Of a stretch of 64,000 nt of DNA, positions 42,586-50,809 are shown one piece after another (positions within the stretch are counted from its first letter, which is position 1; each line of letters begins with the position of its first letter). The position numbers and the translations under genes are program-made. Below the pieces are notes generated by a model, which ran no database searches, was not told the origin of the DNA, and saw nothing but the letters and a program-made list of their open reading frames with translations. The stretch comes from Flavobacterium sp. N1736 (lineage in GTDB: Bacteria > Bacteroidota > Bacteroidia > Flavobacteriales > Flavobacteriaceae), in contig NZ_CP109994.1 in the NCBI RefSeq assembly GCF_025947065.1, positions 1,550,001 through 1,614,000 on the forward strand, read 5' to 3'.

Positions 42586-43427
42586 CTATTGAAAAGTAAC
42601 TTCTTTTAATTCATCGTTTATTTCAAAGTTTAGGTTATACATTTCTGATATTAATTGTACAATAGTTTTTAAATCTTCTTTTTTATTGATTCGAACCGTA
42701 ATTCGCTGATTAATATATTCCTGCGGAATTGTCATTTTGTAACCGTAATTCGTCTCAATGTAGTCGCTAAAATTGGTTAGTTTCTCGTTATCAAAATCAA
42801 TAAACCTGTTAAAATCAGCAACTAAAGCAGTATTATGGCCATACGTGAATTTTTCTCCGGGTTCAGTATCCATTTTTTCTGTTGATCTTTTACACTCATC
42901 TGAACACTTCCTTCAAAAAGTTCAACAATCACCCCTTTTTTAGTAAATTCTTTCACCGTAAAAGAAGTTCCTAAAACCGTTGTTGTCGTTTCATTGCAAA
43001 AAACCTGAAAAGGATGTTTTTTATCTTTTTTTACTTTGAAATAGGCTTCTCCATAAACTTGAATTTTTCGGTTACTTTCAAAATTATTGGCATATACAAT
43101 TTTAGAATTCGGACTTAATTCTACCTTAGAACTATCCGGCAGAAAAACAGTTTTTATCTTTAAAGTCGTATTTTCAATTACATTTGAAGCCAGATAAATA
43201 CTATCCTGCAACGGACTTCTGTTTAAATAAATTCCAGTTCCAACAAGTGCAGAAATTAGTACGGCGGCAGCTGCTGCATAACGCCAGACTTTAAAATTTT
43301 TCTTTTTTGGAACAAAGGCTTTAGATTGAAAATCTTCCCATGAAGCCTCTTTTGTACTATCAGAATGTGAAACAGGAGTTTCGTCCCATATTTTTTTCAA
43401 TTCTTCTTCTATCTTTTTCTCATTCAT
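42586..43427 (-). pseudogene. FecR-family anti-sigma factor with a one-base frameshift
   Basis: Start set at 43427 (MNEKKIEEELKKIW). The first part has a cytoplasmic tail, one membrane helix (YAAAAAVLISALVGTGIYL) and the FecR domain (KTVFLPDSSKVELSPNSKI, GEAYFKV, VLGTSFTVKEF, VELFEGSVQ), ending wrongly at KWILNPEKNS. The other frame from the same point gives the true continuation GEKFTYGHNTALV and the C-terminal DUF4974 part to 42586. One added C in the CCC run (42859-42861, minus strand) restores the gene. A -1 base change is the same kind as in the DUF4249 gene nearby. Confidence 0.82.
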
Positions 43428-43438
43428 GTTTTGGAGCG

Positions 43439-43648
43439 TTAAAGTATCTGACAATAAAATCCCTGCTTATTAAAAACACCATACACCATTTCTTTAATGT
43501 CTCTGTTGGTTTCGATTCGTAAAACACGATTTGAATCTTCTAAATCAAAATTCATGATACAATCAGAAATAACAAATTGAAGAAGCGCCACAATAAACCT
43601 TGCATCTTCCTTAGTTGTAACATCTGTTTTATAAGCTTCAATATTCAT
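43439..43648 (-). CDS. Small protein in the sigma/anti-sigma operon
   Basis: A 69-aa protein, MNIEAYKTDVTTKEDARFIV at the start and FNKQGFYCQIL at the end. The pattern (short strand, helix, FDLEDSNRVLRIE strand, second helix, final strand) resembles small ferredoxin-like or HMA-like domains seen in Flavobacteria, but without a CxxC metal site. It lies between the sigma gene (46 bp) and the FecR gene (11 bp) on the same strand, so it is probably co-transcribed. I know no function. Confidence 0.65.
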   Translation of the reverse strand: MNIEAYKTDVTTKEDARFIVALLQFVISDCIMNFDLEDSNRVLRIETNRDIKEMVYGVFNKQGFYCQIL

Positions 43649-43694
43649 TTCTGTGTTTCCGTTTTATAGATAACAAACGAAAACAGAAAAGTTC

Positions 43695-44216
43695 CTAATG
43701 ATCTTCTATTTTTTTTCGAATAAATTTACTGGCAAGATAAATATGATTGGCAATTGTTTTTTCAGAAAGGTCTGTCATTGCTGCAATCTCCTTATAGCTA
43801 AGGTTTTCCAGTTTATGTAAAGTAAATATTTTTTGCTGCTGCTCAGGAAGCTGATTTATGAAATTATATAATTTTTGACTTCTTTCTTCAAAAATTCCCG
43901 TATCTGTTTCCTCCTCCTCCATTACAACATGCGAAGAATCAAGCTGTATTATTTTATTTTCGCGGTTAACGTGATTAATGATGATATTCTTGCAGATCAC
44001 AAACAATTGTTTATCAAACAAAACATCCTCATTAAGCAATTCTCTTTTATTATATAATCTTAAAAACGTTTCCTGCACAAAGTCCTGCGGAGTGAGAACT
44101 GAAAAATTAAATCGTTTGGCAATGTTTATCAGTTTATCATAGTAATTTAGATACGCTTCCTTGAAAGTAGCCTCATTACCTTTCTTTAAACTCAATATAA
44201 ACTTTTTGTTGTCCAT
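43695..44216 (-). CDS. ECF RNA polymerase sigma factor
   Basis: A 173-aa sigma-70 family protein. Region 2 holds TPQDFVQETFLRLYNKREL; region 4 is LPEQQQKIFTLHKLENLSYK followed by EIAAMTDLSEKTIANHIYLA, the promoter-recognition helix-turn-helix. Length is typical of Bacteroidota ECF factors paired with FecR and SusC-like receptors. It heads a minus-strand operon: sigma, 69-aa protein, FecR, TonB receptor, DUF4249. It should direct this operon and perhaps other sites; its anti-sigma appears frameshifted, so its activity could be unregulated. Confidence 0.92.
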   Translation of the reverse strand: MDNKKFILSLKKGNEATFKEAYLNYYDKLINIAKRFNFSVLTPQDFVQETFLRLYNKRELLNEDVLFDKQLFVICKNIIINHVNRENKIIQLDSSHVVMEEEETDTGIFEERSQKLYNFINQLPEQQQKIFTLHKLENLSYKEIAAMTDLSEKTIANHIYLASKFIRKKIEDH

Positions 44217-44472
44217 AACGTAAATATGATAATTAATCTAAACTCAATCTTCAAAATAATATTGCATTTTAAAGTTGATAGTTTAAGACCGCCTTAATCA
44301 TTTCTTAAATAAATATTAAGCTGCAAAGAACAGGATTTTTTCTTCTAAAATTAATTTCATGACAAGAAAAAACCGTTCTGTGACATATTTTCTTTTTAAA
44401 AGTAATTGATTCTGTAATTTTAAAACACCTTAAAAAACAATACAACCACGACAAGAAATATTGCCCGCAAAA

Positions 44473-45339
44473 ATGTTCGAGAAAAAAACTATATTGATTG
44501 GATGTGATAATACTATGGCACTTACCAGCGTACTAAATTCCTTGTCTGCCATTTCTGATTTTACGTTTTCGACCGTATCCGTTACAAGGGCAATTGATCT
44601 TAACAGAGCCATAAACTCGTTAAAGCCGGATTTAATCATACTTTGCTTTAAAAAAAACCAGCCCATTATAAATGATAATCCATTCAATTCAAACAGAATA
44701 GACATTCCTATCTTATGTTTAACTCAAAGTTATGAATGCGAATCATTATGCTGGTCGAAAAACTGTATTGTTTTTACGTATCCTTTCAATCAAATCAGTA
44801 ATGCCGATTTTTTACTGTCCCGAATTCGTTCTATTTTTCTTCTCAAAAAAACAGAATCAAAACCTGCCGTTCCCTCTTTTGCAGAAGCTGCTTATCAAAA
44901 AAATGATCTCAGTTATACCAAACAGCTAAGTCATTATGTGATGGAACTTGATCAAAAGGTTGAAGTACTTCGAAAAGTAAAAGAACGCATTTCTTACCTG
45001 TATCCAAACGTTGATGATTCGATTAGAAGAGAATTAATGTCGATCGCAAATTCTATAAAAGCAGTTGCAAATGACAAGAAACTCTGGGACGATTTTAAAA
45101 TTTATTTTGAGCAGTCAAATCCTGACTTTTTATTGTCACTCGCAAAAAAACACCCTTCGCTAAGCTCCAAAGACCTGAAATATTGCTGTTATATCAAAAT
45201 GAATATGAGCAATAACGATATTACCAATCTTTTGGGAATCAATCAGGAAAGCGTTCGAACTCACAAATACCGCCTAAAAAAGAAACTAACGCTGGAGAAA
45301 GAACAAGATATTATCTCGTATTTAAGAACTGTATCTTAA
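44473..45339 (+). CDS. LuxR-type regulator with degenerate receiver domain
   Basis: Start set at ATG 44473 (MFEKKTILIGCDNT); a TTG 12 bp upstream is less likely. The 288-aa protein has a response-regulator-like N-terminal fold (about 1-125), but the phosphoacceptor region KPDLIILCFKK has Cys where Asp is expected and the acidic pair after strand 1 is reduced to CD. A middle helical part (about 145-215) follows. The C-terminal domain DLKYCCYIKMNMSNNDITNL plus ESVRTHKYRLKKKL is a LuxR/GerE-type helix-turn-helix. It stands 521 bp before the eCIS operon on the same strand; control of that operon is inferred from position. Confidence 0.75.
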   Translation: MFEKKTILIGCDNTMALTSVLNSLSAISDFTFSTVSVTRAIDLNRAINSLKPDLIILCFKKNQPIINDNPFNSNRIDIPILCLTQSYECESLCWSKNCIVFTYPFNQISNADFLLSRIRSIFLLKKTESKPAVPSFAEAAYQKNDLSYTKQLSHYVMELDQKVEVLRKVKERISYLYPNVDDSIRRELMSIANSIKAVANDKKLWDDFKIYFEQSNPDFLLSLAKKHPSLSSKDLKYCCYIKMNMSNNDITNLLGINQESVRTHKYRLKKKLTLEKEQDIISYLRTVS

Positions 45340-45362
45340 ATAGTTCGCCTACTCATCCTGTT

Positions 45363-45395
45363 AAACCCGACAGGTTTTAAAAACCTGTCGGGTTT
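45363..45395 (+). terminator. 33-nt perfect hairpin after the regulator
   Basis: Arms AAACCCGACAGGTTTT and AAAACCTGTCGGGTTT around one A. It lies 24 bp after the regulator's stop codon, a position and shape fitting an intrinsic terminator. An identical copy is at 45521-45553. Confidence 0.8.
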
Positions 45396-45423
45396 CTGAA
45401 TTTTACTAATTTTCACTAATTAT

Positions 45424-45650
45424 TTTTTTGCCACAGATGGCACAGATTAAATTGATTTTTTTTCTAATCTTTTTAATCCTTTAATCTGTGGCAAAAAACA
45501 TTCCTACTATACGTCTTATTAAACCCGACAGGTTTTAAAAACCTGTCGGGTTTCTAGACACAAGCAAAATGAGAAAAATCTGCTCAATCTGCTGAATCTG
45601 CGAGAAACAAAAATCTTTTTAATCATTTAATCTGTGGCAAAAAAACCTTT
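45424..45650. repeat. Repeat-rich gap 45340-45859 with second hairpin copy
   Basis: After the hairpin at 45363 come: inverted arms TTTTTTTGCCACAGAT (about 45423-45438) and ATCTGTGGCAAAAAA (45484-45498) of the CAGATT/ATCTGTGGC family; a second identical 33-nt hairpin at 45521-45553; and a further CAGATT module (about 45571-45605) ending in TTTAATCTGTGGC. No gene. The last ~200 bp hold the putative eCIS promoter region. Confidence 0.82.
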
Positions 45651-45690
45651 CTCATATTAATATACAAATTAAAAAACTCCATTTTAAGTC

Positions 45691-45764
45691 GTGTACGAAA
45701 TTGTATACATTTTGTCTACAAAAAATAAAACATTTCAAACTAATGTATACGAAAAGTACATACA
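45691..45764. promoter_or_regulatory. TGTATAC-rich putative operator region before the eCIS operon
   Basis: GTGTACGAAATTGTATACA (45691-45709) and TGTATACGAAAAGTACATACA-like sequence (45744-45764) share TAC-GAAA-N-GTA arrangements about 52 bp apart. A TCTACA lies between. They are 96-170 bp upstream of the first eCIS gene. They could be sites for the neighbouring LuxR-type regulator; no promoter box fits TAnnTTTG exactly (closest: TTAGTTTG near 45831). Confidence 0.4.
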
Positions 45765-45859
45765 CAAATTCTTACACAAACTGATTTCTAAAGTAATTTT
45801 ACCATCGCAGTAAAACTAAACTTTCACTGGTTAGTTTGAACAAATAAGAATTAGGTAAA

Positions 45860-46429
45860 ATGATACACAAGTCTTTACAATTTACGAATAAACTGCTTGA
45901 ACAGTTTTTAAAGAACCGTTTTGGGCTCGACGAAGACAAAACTGTCCTGAACTATCTTATTGATACCAACGGAAATTTCCCAAAAGTAAACCAGAATAAA
46001 GTCGTATTATCCTTAATTAATGTCGAAAAAGATACCAATCAGCCTTTTTATGTACAAAACAAAAGACTTGAAAACGGAAATTATTCCAGTTTTAATCCTG
46101 CCGAAAGATATAATATAGATTTGCTGATCAGCAGCAATTTTGACGATTATAACGAATCCCTAAAATTTCTGGATGCCGTTGTTTACTTTTTTCAGATAAA
46201 CAACTATCTTGATGCTTCCACATCTTCCTCAATTCCGGATGGTTTAACCAGACTCGAATTTGAATATGAAAAAATTTCCTATCACCAAATGCATAGTTTA
46301 TGGACCGCAATGGGAGCAAAATATCAGCCTTCGATCATGTACAAAATGAAACTCGTAAAAGCCCAGGCTCACGAAACTACAGAGATTATTGCAGGAATTA
46401 CCAAAATCACTAACGATGTAACGATATGA
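45860..46429 (+). CDS. eCIS tail terminator (Pvc16/Afp16, DUF4255)
   Basis: A 189-aa protein with the DUF4255/Pvc16_N pattern: an N-terminal helix (MIHKSLQFTNKLLEQFLKNR), VVLSLINVEKD, RYNIDLLISSNFDDYNESLK and a C-terminal YKMKLVKAQAH strand. In Afp and PVC particles this protein caps the tube and sheath at the distal end and sets length. Usually it is last or near last in eCIS operons; here it is first. The next gene starts within its stop (ATGA at 46426), so the two are coupled. Confidence 0.87.
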   Translation: MIHKSLQFTNKLLEQFLKNRFGLDEDKTVLNYLIDTNGNFPKVNQNKVVLSLINVEKDTNQPFYVQNKRLENGNYSSFNPAERYNIDLLISSNFDDYNESLKFLDAVVYFFQINNYLDASTSSSIPDGLTRLEFEYEKISYHQMHSLWTAMGAKYQPSIMYKMKLVKAQAHETTEIIAGITKITNDVTI

Positions 46430-47265
46430 TACACAGTAATTTCATAAAGACATTTAGTGTTATGGTGTATCATTCTTATTTTGATAACCACAAATGCAAT
46501 TGTATACACCTTATTCCCACCAATAAAACACAGCAATTACTGGATAAATTTGGCTTCAAAATAAATAAAGTTTCAAACGGATTCGATTTATTCTGCAATA
46601 CAACTTCCTCAATAACAACATTATTAGATTATATTTCAAAAACAGCTTCACAGGATTATTTTGAGTTTGATATAAAAACGTCCAATTCAAATTTTATATT
46701 TTTTACTGCATTACCTATTAATTGGCTCGGACAAATTATGTATTCAAGTCAAAATTCTAAAAACCAAAATAGCAAAGGCACAATAACACTCAGCCAAACC
46801 CTCGAAACAAATACAAGACCTGTTTTCTTAGGAAATTTGAAAGTGTATCTTGAAGACATTAAACAGAATCTCAGCAATAACACTTCCCTCCTTTTCGAAA
46901 TAAATTTTGAAGCCAGAGCAACCCAATGGCAATATTATATCATTAATAAAAATTCAGTTCCGCTAAATAACCCAACAATTTCAGGCAAAGAATCCATAGA
47001 ATTTAACGGTCCCAAAAATGTAACATTGCCAACAGGCGAAAAGTCCCTTTTGTTTACTTCGGGCGAAACCAATATTCTGCTAAGCGAAAAACCCAAATAC
47101 AAATTCGATTTACTGAATAAAAGTGCGTCATCAGCAACAAAGCAAAAAAATTCAAATGGCAAAATACTGATTAAAGGACTTCCCGTTCCGGATGTTTCCC
47201 GAATAGGAATAATCGAAAATAACCAACAAAATCAAGTTACATCACCAATGTATATCTATTTATAA
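46426..47265 (+). CDS. eCIS-associated protein of unknown function
   Basis: A 279-aa protein with no signal peptide and no domain I recognise. Its first 130 residues have mixed strands, including YFEFDIKTSNSNFIFFTALP; the rest contains RATQWQYYIINKN, KNVTLPTGEKSLLFTSGE and a C-terminal GLPVPDVSRIG, and ends VTSPMYIYL. Many Asn/Ser/Thr residues resemble phage-tail structural proteins. Because it is translationally coupled to the Pvc16-like cap gene and precedes the sheath gene by 36 bp, a structural role near the distal cap or in fibre attachment is plausible. It could instead be a chaperone. Confidence 0.6.
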   Translation: MIHSNFIKTFSVMVYHSYFDNHKCNCIHLIPTNKTQQLLDKFGFKINKVSNGFDLFCNTTSSITTLLDYISKTASQDYFEFDIKTSNSNFIFFTALPINWLGQIMYSSQNSKNQNSKGTITLSQTLETNTRPVFLGNLKVYLEDIKQNLSNNTSLLFEINFEARATQWQYYIINKNSVPLNNPTISGKESIEFNGPKNVTLPTGEKSLLFTSGETNILLSEKPKYKFDLLNKSASSATKQKNSNGKILIKGLPVPDVSRIGIIENNQQNQVTSPMYIYL

Positions 47266-47301
47266 AAAGAATTAAAAATGAACATTAAAAACTAAGAATC
47301 A

Positions 47302-48879
47302 ATGAATTTATCTACCATCCAAACACCTGGTGTGTATATTCAGGAATTAAATGCTTTTCCAAATTCGGTTGTGGCAGTTGCTACAGCGGTACCGGCATTT
47401 ATTGGATACACACCACAAGCCTCCTACGAGGGAAAATCGTACACGAACGTACCGGTACGAATCACATCGTTCTCTGATTTTCAGGCATTCTTTTGTTTAC
47501 CGGATCCTCCAGCACCTGCGAGCCCAAGTAAACAATATACGCCTGAATATTATTTAGTACAGCAAAAAAGTCAGCCCCTAAAAGGCGATTATATGCTGAT
47601 CAACGGATCATTTTACTCGATTGTGCCAGATCCAAACACCGTTTATTATTTGTACAATAGTGTGAGGCTTTTTTACGAAAATGGCGGCGGCGACGCTTAC
47701 ATTGTATCTGTTGGAAGTTATGGTGCCGCATCAAAAAAACCAATGACACCGGGAACTCCGCTTGTAAATCCAAACGTGCAGTTAAACGACTTATCGAATG
47801 GTCTTAGTTTATTGCTAAATGAGCCGGAACCAACCATGTACATCTGTCCTGAAGCTACTTTGCTAAGCTTAGAAAACAACGGAACACTTATGCAGGAAAT
47901 GCTGTTACAGTCAACAAAAATGCAAACAGCAATGTGTTTATTTGATATTATTGGCGGCGACGATCCTGACCCAATTTTGTATACACAGGATATTGCCAAC
48001 TTTAGAATGAACACAGGTTCTGTTGGATTAAACTACGGAATGGCGTATTATCCATTTATTGGAACTACGATCATGCAAAATTCGGATATCGATTATACGA
48101 ACCTGTTTGGCGGAGACATCAAACAATTAGAACCAATCATTAATCCGCCAAGTGCACCAAATGCAGCTGTTGCCTCGATACTTGCCAGTATTCAAAATCC
48201 TGACAGTACTTTGACCGTAACGCAAAATAACAACGCTTTAATGATTGCAAGTCCAATTTACGGGCTCATTTTAAAACATATATTGAGCGACGCTAATATT
48301 TTGCCTCCAAGCGGTGCAATGGCGGGAGTTATTACCACTGTCGATAACGCTGTAGGACCTTGGCAAGCGCCGGCAAATACCTCTATTGTTGGAGCAGGTT
48401 CATTGCCAATTAGTATTTCTGAAAGCCAGCAGGCTAATTTAAATGTCGATGCCGTTTCGGGTAAATCCATAAACGCAATTCGATTATTTAACGGACTTGG
48501 AATTTTAATCTGGGGATCAAGAACTCTGGACGGAAACAGTCAGGACTGGAGATATATTCCGGTAAGAAGAACCATGATTTTTCTGGAACAATCTTGTAAA
48601 CTGGCAGCTCAGGCTTATGTTTTTCAACCAAATGACAAAAATACGTGGGAAGCCGTAATTGCCATGATCAGCAGTTTTCTTACTTCGATCTGGAAACAAG
48701 GCGGTTTACAGGGAGCAAGTGCTTCAGACGCTTTTTCTGTAGCCTGCGGATTGGGTTCGACCATGACGGGAGACGATATTTTGAATGGTTTTATGAATGT
48801 TACCGTAAAAGTAGCCGTTGTACATCCTGCCGAATTTATCGTACTGACATTTCAACAGCAAATGGCAACTTCTAGTTAG
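47302..48879 (+). CDS. eCIS contractile sheath protein (Pvc2-4/Afp2-4 family)
   Basis: A 525-aa phage-tail-sheath protein. It starts with TPGVYIQELNAFPNSVVAVA and AVPAFIGYTPQA, typical of the N-terminal sheath domain, includes RLFYENGGGDAYIVSVG, and ends with the conserved C-terminal domain GLGILIWGSRTL, WRYIPVRRTMIFLEQS and MNVTVKVAVVHPAEFIVLTF. The sheath wraps the tube and contracts to drive it. Afp and PVC have three sheath genes; only one is seen here, though others outside the window are possible. It is the third gene of the operon. Confidence 0.95.
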   Translation: MNLSTIQTPGVYIQELNAFPNSVVAVATAVPAFIGYTPQASYEGKSYTNVPVRITSFSDFQAFFCLPDPPAPASPSKQYTPEYYLVQQKSQPLKGDYMLINGSFYSIVPDPNTVYYLYNSVRLFYENGGGDAYIVSVGSYGAASKKPMTPGTPLVNPNVQLNDLSNGLSLLLNEPEPTMYICPEATLLSLENNGTLMQEMLLQSTKMQTAMCLFDIIGGDDPDPILYTQDIANFRMNTGSVGLNYGMAYYPFIGTTIMQNSDIDYTNLFGGDIKQLEPIINPPSAPNAAVASILASIQNPDSTLTVTQNNNALMIASPIYGLILKHILSDANILPPSGAMAGVITTVDNAVGPWQAPANTSIVGAGSLPISISESQQANLNVDAVSGKSINAIRLFNGLGILIWGSRTLDGNSQDWRYIPVRRTMIFLEQSCKLAAQAYVFQPNDKNTWEAVIAMISSFLTSIWKQGGLQGASASDAFSVACGLGSTMTGDDILNGFMNVTVKVAVVHPAEFIVLTFQQQMATSS

Positions 48880-48932
48880 TCAAATAAATACTCTAGTAAA
48901 TCAAGTAAATTTTTAATTTAAAATAAAATATT

Positions 48933-49406
48933 ATGCCACCACCAGATGACGGAAGCGCACAAGGCGCAACATGGCCGATGCCAAAGTTTAGGTTCGAAGT
49001 AGACCTTGGAACAGAATTGACAAAAGTAGCTTTTCAGGAAGTTACAGGAATGGATGTCGAAAATCAAATTATAGAATATCGTAAAAGTAACAGCCCGCTT
49101 TTTTCTGTAGAAAAAATGCCCGGTATTACCAAATACGGAAATATTACTATGAAACGAGGGATTTTTGTAAATGATAATACTTTTTGGGACTGGCATCAGC
49201 AAGTCGTAATGAATACGATTAAAAGAAGAACAGTTATTATCAAATTATTAGACGAAAAAGGCGGCGTTACCATGCAATGGACACTTAATAATGCATGGCC
49301 AACTAAAATTACCAGTACCGATTTAAAATCAGATGGAAATGAAGTTGCGGTCGATACCATAGAAATTGCACACGAACAACTCATCATAAAAAATGGTGGC
49401 AAATAG
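48933..49406 (+). CDS. eCIS inner tube protein 1 (Pvc1/Afp1, gp19-like)
   Basis: A 157-aa T4 gp19-like tube protein. Visible: WPMPKFRFEVDLG, FQEVTGMDVENQIIEYRKSN, KYGNITMKRGIF, TVIIKLLDEKGGVTMQWTLN, NAWPTKITSTDLKSDGNEVA and IEIAHEQL. These are the strands and turns of the Hcp-like tube fold. Tube hexamers stack inside the sheath and carry cargo. The next tube gene overlaps by 14 bp. Confidence 0.93.
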   Translation: MPPPDDGSAQGATWPMPKFRFEVDLGTELTKVAFQEVTGMDVENQIIEYRKSNSPLFSVEKMPGITKYGNITMKRGIFVNDNTFWDWHQQVVMNTIKRRTVIIKLLDEKGGVTMQWTLNNAWPTKITSTDLKSDGNEVAVDTIEIAHEQLIIKNGGK

Positions 49407-49863
49407 TGATTATCCGGTTAGCTTTTATTTTACACTTTCGTTTGCAGGTGTAGATGCGGCTTTCAAAGAGGTATCTGGAATTTCTAAAGAATTAAGTATA
49501 GAAGAAATTGTTTGTGGAGGCGAAAACAGGTTTAAATACCGCCTCCCAACTGTTTCTAACAGCCAGAACTTAGTACTAAAAAGAGCCATTGTACCCGTTG
49601 GATCGTTGTTGATAAACTGGTGTTCGAGTTGTATCGATCAGGGATTATCAAACGCAATTCAGCCGCATAATGTCATACTAAAACTGCTTAACGCAAATGG
49701 TATTGTATGTATGCAATGGACTTTTAATAATGCTTATCCGGTAAAATATGCCGTTTCTGACTTAAACTCTCAGGAAAGCAATATTGCAATTGAAACGATT
49801 GAACTTGCTTACACGTATTTTGATATTTCGTCAAAAACAGATTTTGATAAACTTTTTATTTAA
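49393..49863 (+). CDS. eCIS inner tube protein 2 (Pvc5/Afp5, gp19-like)
   Basis: A 156-aa second tube-type protein related to the preceding one: YPVSFYFTLSFAGVDAAFKE, KYRLPTVSNSQNLVLKRAIV, VILKLLNANGIVCMQWTFNN, AYPVKYAVSDLNSQESNIAI and IELAYTYFD. Loops differ from tube 1 and match the Afp5 position, where the protein joins tube and baseplate. Start at 49393 overlaps tube 1 by 14 bp. The small DUF5908 gene follows after 8 bp. Confidence 0.9.
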   Translation: MVANSDYPVSFYFTLSFAGVDAAFKEVSGISKELSIEEIVCGGENRFKYRLPTVSNSQNLVLKRAIVPVGSLLINWCSSCIDQGLSNAIQPHNVILKLLNANGIVCMQWTFNNAYPVKYAVSDLNSQESNIAIETIELAYTYFDISSKTDFDKLFI

Positions 49864-49871
49864 AAATAATT

Positions 49872-50042
49872 ATGCCAATAGAAATACGAGAATTAATTAT
49901 TAAAACAGAAATCGTAACAACAAATACGAAGAATTCTTCTGTGGTGAAAGAAAAAGAATTATCGCTTTTAAGAAAACAGGTTCTGGAAGAATGCAAAAGA
50001 TTAATCGCCGAAAAAAATCAAATAAATAGCTATAAACGTTAG
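49872..50042 (+). CDS. Small eCIS protein (Pvc6/Afp6-like, DUF5908)
   Basis: A 56-aa frame between the second tube gene and the LysM gene. It begins MPIEIRELIIKTEIVTT, the pattern of DUF5908 proteins that occupy this place in eCIS operons, and continues with a charged helix (KEKELSLLRKQVLEECKRLI). It starts 8 bp after the tube 2 stop. The corresponding Afp6/Pvc6 proteins are small and their role in the particle is poorly known. Supported by position, start pattern and lack of any other gene in the gap. Confidence 0.8.
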   Translation: MPIEIRELIIKTEIVTTNTKNSSVVKEKELSLLRKQVLEECKRLIAEKNQINSYKR

Positions 50043-50134
50043 CAACAAAAAAAATCAGTTTTTATCCGCGTTTCACTTTAGTGATCCGTCTCATCAGCGT
50101 AATTAATTACCCCATTAATAAAAAATAAAAAAAA

Positions 50135-50809
50135 ATGGCAAGTCTGGAACCAATGAAAATAACAGGATACACAGATGAGGATTTTCAAAATAAATTCTCA
50201 GGAGATCCGTATGCCTTCATGATAAACCCTGACACCATCAAAATGCAAAAAAGCATTGAATACAATGAACAGCAGGCTCCAGCAACAAGCTCGGCATCAC
50301 AAAAATATAAAAGTACCCCAAGTGATAAACTAACTTTTGAAATGGTTATTGACTGTACCGGCGTCGTAGATTCGAAACGTATCGATATGAACAAAGAAAT
50401 AACCGCTTTAGAAACGATTATTTACACATATAACGGTAAAATTCACCGTCCGAATTTTGTAAAAATACAATGGGGACAGAATATTACATTTAATGGAGTT
50501 CTGGAATCTATCGATGTCTCTTACACCCTGTTTAAACCAGACGGAAGCCCTTTACGAGCCAAAATATCATTGTCATTCAGCCAGTATATTTCTCCAAAAA
50601 CAGTGACCATGCAAGACGCTCCGGAATCGCCGGATCTTACGCATATTGTCACTGTTTCTGAAGGAATGTCCCTGCCTCAGCTTTGCTTACAAACCTGGAA
50701 CGACGATTCTCTATACATACAAGTGGCAGAATTTAACGGCTTAAACAAATTCAGAAACCTAAACGGTATCAGCAAACTAATATTTCCTCCTGTAAATACA
50801 GCAAATTAA
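50135..50809 (+). CDS. eCIS LysM baseplate hub protein (Pvc7/Afp7)
   Basis: A 224-aa protein. Residues 1-165 hold the Afp7 N-terminal domain (MKITGYTDEDFQNKFSGDPY, YAFMINPDTI, LTFEMVIDCTGV, FVKIQWGQNITFNGVLESID, PLRAKISLSFSQY). A LysM-like segment (about 168-222) contains HIVTVSEGMSLPQLCLQTWN and YIQVAEFNGLNKFRN ending LIFPPV. This is the gp53-like adaptor linking tube and spike. Its stop overlaps the spike start (TAATG). Confidence 0.9.
   Translation: MASLEPMKITGYTDEDFQNKFSGDPYAFMINPDTIKMQKSIEYNEQQAPATSSASQKYKSTPSDKLTFEMVIDCTGVVDSKRIDMNKEITALETIIYTYNGKIHRPNFVKIQWGQNITFNGVLESIDVSYTLFKPDGSPLRAKISLSFSQYISPKTVTMQDAPESPDLTHIVTVSEGMSLPQLCLQTWNDDSLYIQVAEFNGLNKFRNLNGISKLIFPPVNTAN

Noticed and set aside
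42586..43427. Programmed -1 frameshifting in the anti-sigma gene
   Set aside because: No canonical slippery heptamer is at the break and FecR proteins are normally single frame; a base loss is simpler.
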